A stretch of 64,000 nucleotides of DNA from Klebsormidium nitens (lineage: Eukaryota > Streptophyta > Klebsormidiophyceae > Klebsormidiales > Klebsormidiaceae), in NCBI GenBank assembly GCA_000708835.1, contig DF236969.1, positions 248,001-312,000 of the forward strand, written 5' to 3'. Made by a program: the position numbers and the translations under genes. Shown here in pieces: positions 1 through 15,050 of this stretch. The notes below the pieces were generated by a model that saw nothing but the letters and a program-made list of their open reading frames with translations, made no database searches and was not told the DNA's origin. The first letter of the stretch is position 1; every line of letters starts with the position of its first letter.

Positions 1-219
1 TCACCAGGTTCGTTCATGTTTAGTCATCAGAAGTCGAAATCAACCCACTGGAATGCAGGTCCTCCTCCTGTGTCAGCAACGGTACACGATCACTGAAAAT
101 GTTCAGCACTTGTCGTCAAGCCTGCTATATCGCCTCCCTCCCTAGCTCATCTAGTATCTGCTCCAAGCAGCCTGCCTCTCCCGTCAAATCGTCAAAATCT
201 CCTTCCTCTTCCTTTGCAG

Positions 220-3200
220 TGTGGAGAGCCACGACGCGCGGTGGTGATGTTCCACAAGCTGGGTGCGGCTGTTAAGGTGGACCACTCTAGTTACCACGAG
301 GTGCTCAAGGCCTGCCAGGAGCTGCGCCTCTGGGAGACGGCCATGCACCTGCTCCGGGAAATGGAGGCCACCGGTGAGAATGCTCCGGTCCTGCTTGTGC
401 TCCGTTCAGAAGCTCTATGGACGGTTCACTCTCATGTATCTTTGGGCTATGCTTCTCACTATTCAGGAGGTCCGAAATGGAGGCCACCGGTGAGACTGCC
501 CGCATTTTCATTATTATGTCGCCTGACCAGACGTTCTCATGAGCATCATCAAACAGTTGATTGCTTCTACCTTGAGCATGTCTCAGTTCCTGATGCAATT
601 CCCTGACATCGACCTTTGTAGAGGCATTCAAAGGCAAAATCCTCATCATGAGAAGGTCTAGATTTGATTTTCAGTGACTGATTTACGACCTTGTCCTGTC
701 GAAGATCCTGCCTCGCTAAGTCTCTTCTGCAAACCTCACTTTGCTCGCTCCTGTGCAGAAACCTGGCCGGACGTTGCTGACTACACCATGGGCATCACGG
801 CGTGCGCCAGGGCTCGCCAGTGGACCAAAGCGTTGGACCTGCTAGAGGTAAGCGGACGTAACCCGCTTAACCCAAACTCGATTGAGAGGGTATGTTTTGT
901 TGATTCTACCATGCACTTTTAAACTCTCGTGCGTAATCTCAAGCAGCGGAGGAAATATGTGTTGGCTGGTGGAGCTGGCAACGCTGGGTGGAGAGCTCAA
1001 CGTTATCCTCATGACTGCATTTTGCCGATCTGCAGTTGCAGCTGGAAGGGCATCTCCTGACTTGTGCTCAGTAACGATCGGGTCTAGTGTGATAAAGAAA
1101 GTGGTCATTGTGGAAACGAAAGTTGTCGTAATCAGTGGGGTCGATACTATAGATCATGGCTGCAGTGTAAAGTGGTGGTTGTTGTATCTCCAACTACCGG
1201 ACTGGAAGAGAACAATCTAGGGCAGAGAGGTGAGGTTGAAACAAGATGATCATCCTTAGCGATTGGGACTCTCGCGGCTTTGCTGCTTCAAGCCGTAATT
1301 GTAATTGGAGTGAGAATCCGGGCCAAGTAGAGTTAGAGACGTCGCCAAATTCCCGTCGACCGAGCCCAAAAGCACTCTTGTTGTTGTCCCGTCTGCATCG
1401 TCTACATTGTTCCATCAATTCCGGTCCCCAAGCACAAAATTTCAGGGCAATCTTGTCTGCTCATCTATTTGCTCTCGCATAACGGTGAGCAAATCCATTA
1501 TGAATCCTTGCGTTTCCCTCATCACAGGTCATGGACCGAGTCGGCTGCCCGTGCAACACCGCTGCGATCAACTCCGCGATCAACGCGTGCGCGCGGGTTG
1601 GCGAATGGCAGCACGCGCTGCGCCTCCTCCTCCGGATGCGCGACCTGGGGCTGGCCCCGAACGTGGTGACGTGGAGCTCTCTGCTGACGGCATGTGGCCA
1701 GGGACCGGCCAGCTCAGGGGTCGTCAAGGAGGTAAGCGGGCCTCATTTCTGTTGCATCTTCGCAGTTTATGTCCGGAAAAATTCTCTGCAACGGTTGGTA
1801 TATTCTGGGCACGCTTATGCAGAATTTTTCGTTGGCAGTTGAAGAGCGTTGATGTTATGTTTCTTCGAGATGCTGATCGGGCGGACTTGTTTGAGTATCA
1901 GACTTAAAAACGACGGCGAGTAGTCTAGCTACAGCCGCAATTGTGCCCGTCTTAGCCCCGCACTTCGTTTGGAATACTTACTTCACACAAGTGACGAGAA
2001 GAAGTTTCTGCGACATCCAGCGAGCCGCTTTTGCTCTTTTATATTACTTCGCATGAATCATAATGAAAAGGGAATCACGAATACAACAGCCGATACTCTC
2101 GCGGCCCCAACTCATAATCTGGCTCTCTGTCTGTGTCACACAGGTCGTGAACTCGATGCTGAGCTCAGGGTGCAACCCGAATGACGTCACGTGGACGGCA
2201 GCGATCGATGCCCTTGGGAGGACCGGGGATTGGCGCGCGGCAGAGGCTTGTTTTGCAAAGCAGCTCGACCGGCGAAGGGTGCCCCGGGCTGTAAGTCGTC
2301 CACGCTTGTTGGTGAAATTACGGCTGTTTGCGTGAAACTTGCTCTTTCGAGGCCTGCAGAATTGTTGATTGCACGATCTTGGACCGTGCGATCGCCGACG
2401 GAGACCGATTGTACGGTCCAAAAGGTCATGTAAAGCGGATCATGAATTTGCGCAAGGTTTGCAAGTTCCGGCAAACAGCTTTAGCTTCTGTCTTTTACGC
2501 AAACAGCTAGCTGTACTTTTCGAATCAGAGAGGCGGCCCTCGATCGAAGTACCGCACTCAAGCTATGTCGGTTACATGTGATCAGCGCTTACTCAAGTCG
2601 TTAGCTGCCACCAGTATCGTTGGTCGGCTTAGGTTTCGCTTATCTAGGCCCCGTCGCATTGAGTAACGTGACGCCCGCTTTTTTGGGGCCAAAAAAGGAA
2701 GAGGAGTTTTTTAGTGAGGTCAAACGTGAGTACAAGCCTTTGTTTTGTCATCGAAGGGTGCTTCGTTATCATCAAAGGGACCGTGCGGCAAAGCAAACGG
2801 CGTGTAGCAGTTTTGCTGAGCATGATTGCCCCGCAGCCCTCGTGGCAAGGCGTACGAAAGCATTGTTGAACGAGCATTGACCTACCTGGCATTATATTCA
2901 TTTGATGTAAACGAGAATGCCCCTTCGTTATGTCCACCTTCTTACAACTCGCTTGGTGCTCCTTACAGCACGTAGCAACGCTGCTTGCAGAATCGGTTGT
3001 TCGAATGAGCAGCACAATGTCTCACTAAGACCCCTGTATGCTTCTCTGCAGCCCTCATGGTGCGCGTTGATCAAGGCATACGGCGGCGCCGGCGAGTGGA
3101 CGCGCGCACTCGCGGCGTTCGAGTCCATGCGGAAAGCCGGCATCGCCCCGGACACCCCGCACTGGACAGCTGTCATCCGGGCGGTCGGGTCGGGGAAGGC

Positions 3201-4494
3201 CTGGGCTCGGACGCAGTTTGGGACGGTGAAAAACATGCACGGGCTGGTGCGTGCGCTGTATGCGCAGATGAAGGAGGCGGGCTGTCCGCCGAACGAGGTG
3301 AGATGAGTTTCTTTCAAACATTCGTGCAGGAATAGGCAAAAACCAGTCGGATCTTTGGATCCCGGGGATGATATTTGAGGTTTTCTTGGGCGGACTTGTG
3401 AGGACAGTACGGGAATCGTTGGGCGGAGCGAGCGTTGCCGGAGGTCCAGAGTTTTACGAAAAGGAAGAGTTGATACTACTGCATTTGCTGACTGATGGTT
3501 CCCCAGTAGTATACGCAGTGTTCCTCGTCCGCACCTACGCAGAAAAGCGACCGAACTGATGACACGGCACAATCCAATTGTAATCTTTGCGAAGGCTTTG
3601 ATGCTGTTGAGCGGTGTGAGGTTATCTGGCAACAAAATGACTTTTCTGCTTTTAGGTCCGGAAGAGAGCTCCAGTTGGTCTGCATGAGGGGCAAACACAG
3701 TAAACCAGGCAAGGAACGTACAGTCTAGTCGTACCATGTTTGGAATCGAACTCTGTACCCGTACCCTCTGTCCAGGTGACCTACACCTCGCTGATTCAGA
3801 TCTACGGCCGCTGCCTGCATTGGCGCGCGGCGCAGGCCGTCTTTCACGAAGCGCTCCACGCCGCGGACAGGGGCGAGTGCGCTGTCAGCGTAGTTATGTT
3901 CAACGCCCTGGCGGTGGCATATGCCGAGAGCGGGTGCTTCCGGCGACTGTGGGACCTGGTCATGACGGACATGGTGCACGAGTACGGGGTCAAGCCGGAC
4001 AGGTAGGGGGCCGTTGCGAACAAAACTTTCAATTTTCCAGTGATACTTAGAGCCGTAAGCCGTAAGCCGTGATTAACAAGATCAGGCCCGGGGGGGTAAG
4101 GTTGGGGGTGTATCTGGCCAAACTTTTGTTTCTATTTCTTTGATTTACCAATCGTTGACGTACTCCTGAGTCACTTCTCAAAAGTTGGGGCTTCATAGGG
4201 CTCATCAAGGAGTTTAGAAATCTTGCGAAGAGCGACTTCCGTCCGCCGCTACTGCTTCTTCCTTTGGTTTCCCCTTACACCATCCCTGGTCGCTGCAGGT
4301 TTACGTACACAATCCTGATAAAGGCGTGCGTCAAGAACAACAAGGGCCGCATCTTGTCGGGGCAAGTGTATCGCAAGATGCAGGAAAGTGGCGTAAAGCC
4401 AGACTCGCGAACGTATGACTGGCTGGCACAGGGATACGAACAGACAGGACTGCCCGACAGAGCGTGGAAGGTACTGGAAAGCATGGGTCCGTAA
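220..4494 (+). CDS. Pentatricopeptide repeat (PPR) protein, 3' part (5' end outside the window)
   Basis: This is a helical-repeat RNA-binding protein; PPR proteins usually act on organelle transcripts. Seven exons join in phase: 220-373, 759-847, 1528-1731, 2144-2290, 3052-3297, 3776-4002 and 4299-4494, giving 420 residues and a TAA stop. The first visible exon follows a tttgcag acceptor in open frame, so the true start lies upstream. The joined protein shows successive 35-residue degenerate units with the typical signatures: Y-x-x-x-L-K-A-C, N-x-A-I-N-A-C-A-R, TYTSLIQIYGR and FTYTILIKACVKN, with helix-B ends such as M-x-x-x-G-x-x-P-N/D. I see no E or DYW domain; the chain ends soon after the last repeat, so it looks like a P-class protein. 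Introns interrupt nearly every repeat, unlike the mostly intronless PPR genes of land plants. The donor of the first visible intron is duplicated downstream. Target and organelle cannot be read because the N-terminus is missing. Confidence 0.87.
358..495 (+). repeat. 22-bp exact direct repeat of a splice donor (copies 358-379 and 474-495)
   Basis: The 22 bases spanning the exon/intron junction of the first visible PPR exon recur exactly 116 bp downstream in the intron. Each copy carries ccaccG|gtgaga. Using the second donor would add 116 nt and break the frame, so it is a decoy or a source of unproductive transcripts. Confidence 0.85.
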
Positions 4495-5348
4495 GGCGTC
4501 TTGGAAAAAACATTGTTCGTTTTGGGCGTCTTTGCTGAAAGGTTTCCGTTCCGATACCTGAAGACCTCGTGCAGAGATATTGGCTGTCTTTCAGAACCTT
4601 CTTAAGTGGAAAGAGGAATCAATCAAGGGATGCAGGATTAATTTTGGATCTTAAACGACGTTCTGTGTATGGCTGCTACATGGGAGCCGCCGCTGCTGCA
4701 ATCTGGTCATGGCGGCTCCAACCTTGTCACGGTATCATGTGTCGGCAGCATGTGATAATGTAGATGGCTCATGATCATACGGCCTTAGCCGGCACCCCAG
4801 CACCTTGTTATTTTGCGCAATTGTTTGTCACATATTCGACCGTTGCTGACGTGAGCACATACATATTCGAGATTTTTAAATTGGTTTCCGGATTGTTGTC
4901 ATGCCGCCAAATGCCAGGATTGCATGCTACGTATTGAGTGCCCTTGCGCGTGGCGCGCAATCCATGAACCACGCACTGACGTACTTAATTCGATACCTAG
5001 CTAGGATATTTGTGCATGATAGATTATAGCGTGCCAAATTCACCGCATATAGCGCGGCATCATTGCATGCATTGAGCAAATATGCATCGATACATGACGA
5101 TTTATAAGTCGCGGCACGCGCTGAAGGATTGAGTTTTGAGGCATGACAGACAATCGCAGGCATACCTTGCAAGGTATGTATATACAGTCAACTTGCGCAC
5201 ATGCCAGAGACAATATGTGTTGCAGTCACTGTGGGGTTGGAAAGCGGCACATCAATGGCTGCGACAAGATTGAAAGATGGACGTATGCTGCCCTGACACG
5301 TGCTGTCAGTCTAATTGTGTAAGAATGAATTGGTGAGTATGCACAAAG
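4495..5348. other. Intergenic region between converging 3' ends
   Basis: This lies between the PPR stop and the RPT6 stop. It should hold the 3' UTRs and poly(A) signals of both genes. It is AT-rich, with several near-palindromic 6-8 bp words such as gcatgc and catatg. I see no supported gene or RNA here. Confidence 0.6.
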
Positions 5349-9286
<3,938 letters not shown>

Positions 9287-9986
9287 GGCTGCTTTTTGAT
9301 CCTCAGCTCCCGCGCTAAGAAAACAAAGTTCTGTTCCTTGCGCCTTGCTTGCTTGCCGCCTAGCCGCTAGCACTTGCACGATCCTCACTTCCCAGAAATG
9401 CGGAAACTGGATCTGGCATGTGTATAAGAGGCTGTCCCCACAGCATGCTAAATGGTAATATGGTCAAAGCTAGTCCATAGAGCAAAGGGTCCCCCGGGCG
9501 CTTACCCTGCCCTATATCTGGGCTGGCTCATCAAAATCAAAATCAGTCGGGCTATAGCACCCCGGCAACGTTGAACGGCTGAGAAAGAAAAATAAATGCA
9601 GACTTACTTTCCCATGCAATATATAGATCAAATAATTCAAAAGAATTTCGGGGAAAGGTAGGATTTACCGATGATGCTTTGAGCTGGCACCAGCACGGCA
9701 GAAGTTTGAACAGATCATGAATGAATGAGCTGAGCATGTTTTTCGCAAACTTCTCAGCGAGCTCTTTTTAAGCTCTGACTCTGAGCTTGGGCGTCCTGAT
9801 GAGGTCCTGATGACGAGCTGTTGAAGGCATAGGTCATTTGTCTGAAAAGCATCTGAATTGGCCGGTGCAGTGTACAAGCCCGAGCGCTGTCTTGTTGTGT
9901 CAGGAATATTGTCAGGTGTGTGTCCAATCTGAAGGCAGCCCTTTCTAGATCCGCCAGCCTCCTTGATCTCCGCACAAGTTGGTGAG
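9287..9986. promoter_or_regulatory. Divergent promoter region between RPT6 and an F-box/LRR gene
   Basis: These 700 bp separate the RPT6 ATG (minus strand) from the F-box ATG (plus strand). It must contain both 5' UTRs and promoters and probably a 5' UTR intron of RPT6. I see no clear TATA box in a defined position and no other gene. Confidence 0.5.
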
Positions 9987-12900
9987 ATGGCAGTCTCCGA
10001 TTCTGATGATGACGACCTGCCCCTATCCGAACGCCGCAATTCCCGAAGGGAGTGCATCCCGCTGAGCGAGCTTGCATCACAGAGGAAGGGTGCCAAGTCA
10101 AAGGAGCCCTCAGTCCCAGATGCAATCGCAGTGGCTAGCAAGCCAAAAAAGTCAACTTCCAGCAAGATTCAGGCTTCGCAGAAGCGAGCTAAAATGCAGC
10201 CCCCAAGTCACGTTCAAGGGCAAGGGAGCAGTTCTGGTGCGCCAGTGCGTTCTAGTCCGAGGCAGCGGAGCGCAAGGCTTTCGTCTGAAAATTCGCCGTT
10301 GACGGCCCTGCCCTGGGAGGTTCAGCTCAAGATTCTAAGGGAAGTCTGCCTGGAGAATGCTGCGGAGGCGCCACGCTTGGTGACAGTGTGCTCATTGTGG
10401 CGGCAGGTCAGGGCACTAGACCTTTGATCCGGTTTTTACATGATGAAGTGGAATTGCGTGAGTTACTGGCATCAAACTTGCAGCACTAGTCAGTGGTGGT
10501 CCTCTGTGTGGGCGTCCGCCTGTAGTCGTGATTGATCTGCTTTGGCTGCCCCATGACCCTCGTTTGCTACTGGACGCCATGGACCAATTGGAAGTGTGGT
10601 GAAACAATACGAGAGAAGTTTATCTTCACTCTGAGTCCTGCCTCTTCTCAAGGTTGTAGGTGCAAAGGCATACCTCCAAACATGAGTCCACTCTTTCAAT
10701 TTGTCTCTTTCATACTCTTTCACCGTTTGGATTTAATCTGTAACCATCATCTTGACGTGTAAGTGAAGATATAAAAGCTGGGTCGAGAAGAAGTTTCTGT
10801 CCTGACCTTTTCCTAATTCCATAGAAGCGACAACATGAGCAGCCATTAGACGTTGATCATGTACGCCTTCCTGCAGCTTGAGGATGAACCTTCCGTCTGG
10901 AAACGAATTGACGTTCCAAGGGGGCGCCGCGCAGTGTTTGACGACAGCATTGTAGAAAGATACACAAGCAAAGGAACCTGGGCTGAGCTTGAAAAGCTCA
11001 ATTTGAAAGGTGAGGGGGACCTCCCTTTGGTCGTGACTGAATGAATAAAGAGATGTCGTCATGAATATAAACTAAGGACGATGCTGAGCATACAACTCAC
11101 TGTTGGTCACATATGCCAGATTGCTGATGGTTGGCAGTTACATTGATCATGTGTGATATGGGCGCCAAGCCGCCAAAAACAGTAATCACCGACCAATAAG
11201 GTTGCAGCTCGACGAACTTGTGCGGCCCCTCCTACTGACAAGCCGAGCTTCAGATGGACGAAGGGTTTCTCTGGGTGCCGTAGGTTATCTACTGTTGCTT
11301 GCCAATGATGGTTCTGTAACAGAGAATAGCTTGTAGTTGGATTTGTTGGCAGGCCGATCAAAGGTGTACATGAAGAGGCAGGTATGGAAAAGTGGTTAAA
11401 ACCACCTCTGTTTTCCGAACTCTGCAGTCAACAGTTTCTAATGGAAGATGATTGCCCTCTGGTGCCCTGCTCGACCGTGTTGGTAAGATTCAGAAAAATC
11501 CGTAAACAACTGATGTCTTCCTCGCCTCTCTCCACAGGAACTAGAATCTCGAACAAAGGGCTCGCATGCCTGTCGGAATGCTGTCCCTCCCTGACCGATG
11601 TAAACCTGGCGGATTGCAAGGGTGTGAACAGCAGTGGCGTCCTTGATTGGGCAAGGAAACAGTCGACGCTTCGTGCTCTAACGCTCTCGAGGGCAGACCA
11701 CGTCGTACGTGATGCAATTGTCAAGGTGAGCGAGAACGTCTACCTCCTTGACTGCATTCAGTTTCGGTCATGCAGATCTGTTCATTGTTGCTCCTCTTGG
11801 AAGCTGTTATGGGACCCTGTTCTCGTCAAAGTCTATGGCTGACTGGGGGAGTGGATGACTTCCAAAGTCGATATAAAAATGTTTTGAAGCCGTATGAGTG
11901 CTTTTCCCGTCTCTCCAGGTCCAGATCCCATCTAACTTCTAAAGACGTGTCCAGGGCCATGTTTCAGCCTCGTACAGGATTGTCACAGAGATGGCAGATT
12001 GAGTGACGTCGCACTTTTGACCACTACCAGCTCACTCCGTGGGGAGGGCAGACGAGAAGACACAGGCAGAAGCGAGCATGATCAGATTGTTGGCCTTGCT
12101 GATGAAGAGAAATACGAAATTAGAAACTACTAAAGCGAATACCCTGAAGACAGAACCGAATGCATAGTCTTCCTACAGCTTTACCTAATACCGTTCTCTT
12201 TGATTGGAAGACCTTCTGACCAGACACTACTGTCGGCTTCAACAGGCTCTCGTGGTGGAAAGGCCCGAGATAACGTACCTCCGACTGAAGGGCTGCGAAA
12301 AGGTTGGCTCCGTTGCACTTCGAGCCATCGCAAACGGTCTTCCACACCTGCGAGTGCTGGACTTGACGGGGGCGGGATTACTGCGGGCAAAGACGATAAT
12401 CCCCATACTGTTGCTGCAGGTAAGCAAAGCTTGCTGCATGCTTTGCCCCCCACAGTCTAGGCCTCTGGAAAGACCTTGCAACATGTACTTGTCACTTATT
12501 TGTGAAGGTCGATCATGTCGCTTGTCACAGAGAAACCCTAAGGTTTGGATCCTCTTGAGATGCTGTTTTCCAGGTTTTCTATTGTGACCTCTCTGTGTAC
12601 TTGCAGGCGAATTGTAGGGACTTGGAAATTCTTCGACTCTCGCGGTTTGGCCATTGGTGGGAACCCTGGGCGAACCTGGAAGAAGGGGGAGCTGCGCTGA
12701 GAGCATGGGATGCGAAGGTGCAATCGCTCCAGTACAGGGACGAGCCCAGGTCGCACCAAGAACGCCTGGCGCAGAGTACTGACGCACCAGAATCGTCAGA
12801 GGCGGGTTCTTCGGGGGCCAAAGAGAAAACGGTCGGGTTTCCAAAATTGAGGGAGCTCCGGGTGTCGCCGAACTGGAGGAATTCCATTGCGACAGTGCGC

Positions 12901-13659
12901 AATTGGGGGAGTAACTTTTCGTCGTCGAGCTTAACAGATTCGGCCCTGTGGCAGATTTTGAAGGGATCCCCCGAGCTGCGCGTTCTAGACATAGCGGGCA
13001 TTGCCAGCGTGTCCGTCAGGATCATGCACGCCATCCCTACGCGGCACCTAGAGGTTCTGGACATGGCCGGCGCAGCGCTCTTGGGCACGGGGGGTATAGA
13101 GGTGGCGGTCGAGCGGTGGGGCCGCTCGTTGACGTCACTCGACGTCAGCCACTGCGCAAACGTGCGGACGCTCCACGCTATCCACCATTGCTGCCGCGCG
13201 CTGCGGCGGCTGAACGTGAGCTACACGGCGATCGGAGAGGATGACCTCCGGGCGATACTAAGCAACGAGCGGCTGATGTCGGTGCTGACGTCAGTGGATG
13301 CGTCGGGCTGCCGATCGCTGCCTCGGGACATGCGGCTGCCCGGTGATTCGGATCTCGACGTTCTGAGGGAGCGGCTTGGGGTGGAAGGGAGGCGTAGCGG
13401 TCGATCCAAAGAGAAAAACGCTCCCAGAAACGGCAAAAGCGGGAGGCGAAAGTCGCGCCGGGGAGCAGAGGATGACGTCAGCGAGGGGCGTCCGGCAAAA
13501 CGGCAGGGGAGCGCTTCGAAAGGCGGGGAAAGGCGGGCGACGGGGAGAGAGCGGTCCAAGAAGCGGGTCAGGGCGTTTGGCGAAGAGGAGGACTCGGATG
13601 ACGACTCGGATTACACCCCAGGCAAGAGGGAGCCGGAGGACTGCTACGCCTGGGACTGA
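9987..13659 (+). CDS. F-box/LRR protein with a charged, lysine-rich C-terminal tail
   Basis: This is a likely substrate receptor of an SCF ubiquitin ligase. Five exons (9987-10406, 10877-11009, 11538-11725, 12246-12419, 12607-13659) join in phase to 655 residues. The ATG at 9987 opens an acidic stretch (SDSDDDD) and a basic serine-rich linker. An F-box-like segment starts near residue 105 (LTALPWEVQLKILREV, then VTVCSLWRQV). Leucine-rich repeats of the cysteine-containing type follow (LACLSECCPSLTDVNLADC; LRVLDLTGAG; LEVLDMAGAALLG). The last exon ends in about 80 residues of mixed KR/DE sequence with runs such as KREP and DSDDDSDY, suggesting nuclear localisation. Among plant proteins the layout recalls RAD7-like F-box/LRR proteins, but I cannot confirm orthology from sequence alone. 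It converges on LARP6. Confidence 0.87.
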
Positions 13660-15050
13660 AGGTTTCAAGGCCAGTGCTTCTGAAGCTTCTCGTTAAGAGT
13701 AGACAGACCGTCATGAGGCTTACCACGGACTTCTGTGGGCGTTTGTTTGTCGCGTACGTCAGATTGGTCTGCTTTCATGTTTTGAATCATTCGGTTGCTT
13801 GTTTTTACGCCTGTCGTGCTTGGTAAGTGGGACTGTGTTCGTTGGCCACTATACATACGTACGGCATCGCTTGTCCGAGTGGTCCGAGGATTCTTCCTTA
13901 CACAAGCTTCCTTACCCTAACCCTTTCCTTACACAAAGGGCAAAGTCGCGACCCTTTGTTTCTCTGTCTCCGTCAGTGCGATTTCTCCCCTTAGAAAACG
14001 GATCAGCAGAAGCCTCGAGTACCAGTTCAGCAGCTTGCCTAATGCTGACAGGATGCACTTCCAATCTCTTGCAGGTAAACAGTCGTCTTCGTTGGAAGCT
14101 TTTACTTGGGCCCCACCGCGTCTCATTCCTGGCGGTATCTGACCACACACCTCCTGTAGTCGATTGTACTGTATATAGGTACAGAAGGTGTGGTTTCTGT
14201 TTGTATCAGTAAGTCAGTCGCCTGCTCACCTTAGATTTTCGCTATGCAAAGGCTGGTGAATAGCGTCGGCTCCAGTGTTTTTCCCTGTCCAGAACATTCG
14301 AGCAGGTGAAGATCGGCAAGCCTCGTAGGCAACAGGGCCAGGGGTTTGAAAGCCCATACTCTGTGATGATGCAGGACAGCTATGGCGGACGTTTCAGAAA
14401 ATCCTCTGGCTTCCGGCTCGACCTTCTGAACTGACACGTAAAGGCATATGTACGGTTTCAATCTGACCGTTTCAATCATTTAGTGAACTGCACTTTGGAC
14501 ACATGTTGCATGACCTGACCACGGGGGTTCTGAGCTGTTTACGCAATGAAAAAGGACGACAATACTGTGCGCCGCTGGACCTCAGTGAGAAAGGGTGAGT
14601 CTGGCCCGTTGGCGGCATGTGGCGGATCTCCTGCATGCACCCTCATCGTTGGCAGGGACGCGCAGGCATATATGCAGATCTATAACTATACTTCGGCGCA
14701 GATAACTGTCTTCGAGCCGGCTAGCTGCCGTTTGGACGGCTAGCTTCACTATCGCTATACGTACCGGGATCCACTGTCTCTTACTTGGAGGTCATGGGCT
14801 TACACAAACGCGTTCACGAACTTGACGATATCACTTTGCAATACTCGGGCCCGGCTAAACATTGTGAAGTTCCAACGATGTTCAACCCGCAAACATGTAT
14901 CCAATCTGGCGTGCATGTTCATGTGTTGCTCAGCTGTCCCGTACTCCACCCTCCTTCACGACATAGACTCTTGAACAAATCCGTTCAATCCTTGTTGAGC
15001 GGGATTTTTGTGCTGCTGTTCACAACAAGACCACAATCTGGCGCACTTGT
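13660..15050. other. Intergenic region between converging 3' ends
   Basis: This 1.4 kb lies between the F-box stop and the LARP6 stop. I find no convincing exon chain. A single ttaccctaacccttt word at about 13912 recalls a plant telomere unit but is not repeated. Long 3' UTRs are the simplest content. Confidence 0.5.

Noticed and set aside
2928-3737. A 269-codon minus-strand open frame
   Set aside because: Antisense to PPR exon 5 and its introns; no domain and no splice support.
13908-13926. Telomere-like ccctaaccc word
   Set aside because: Single occurrence without tandem repetition.
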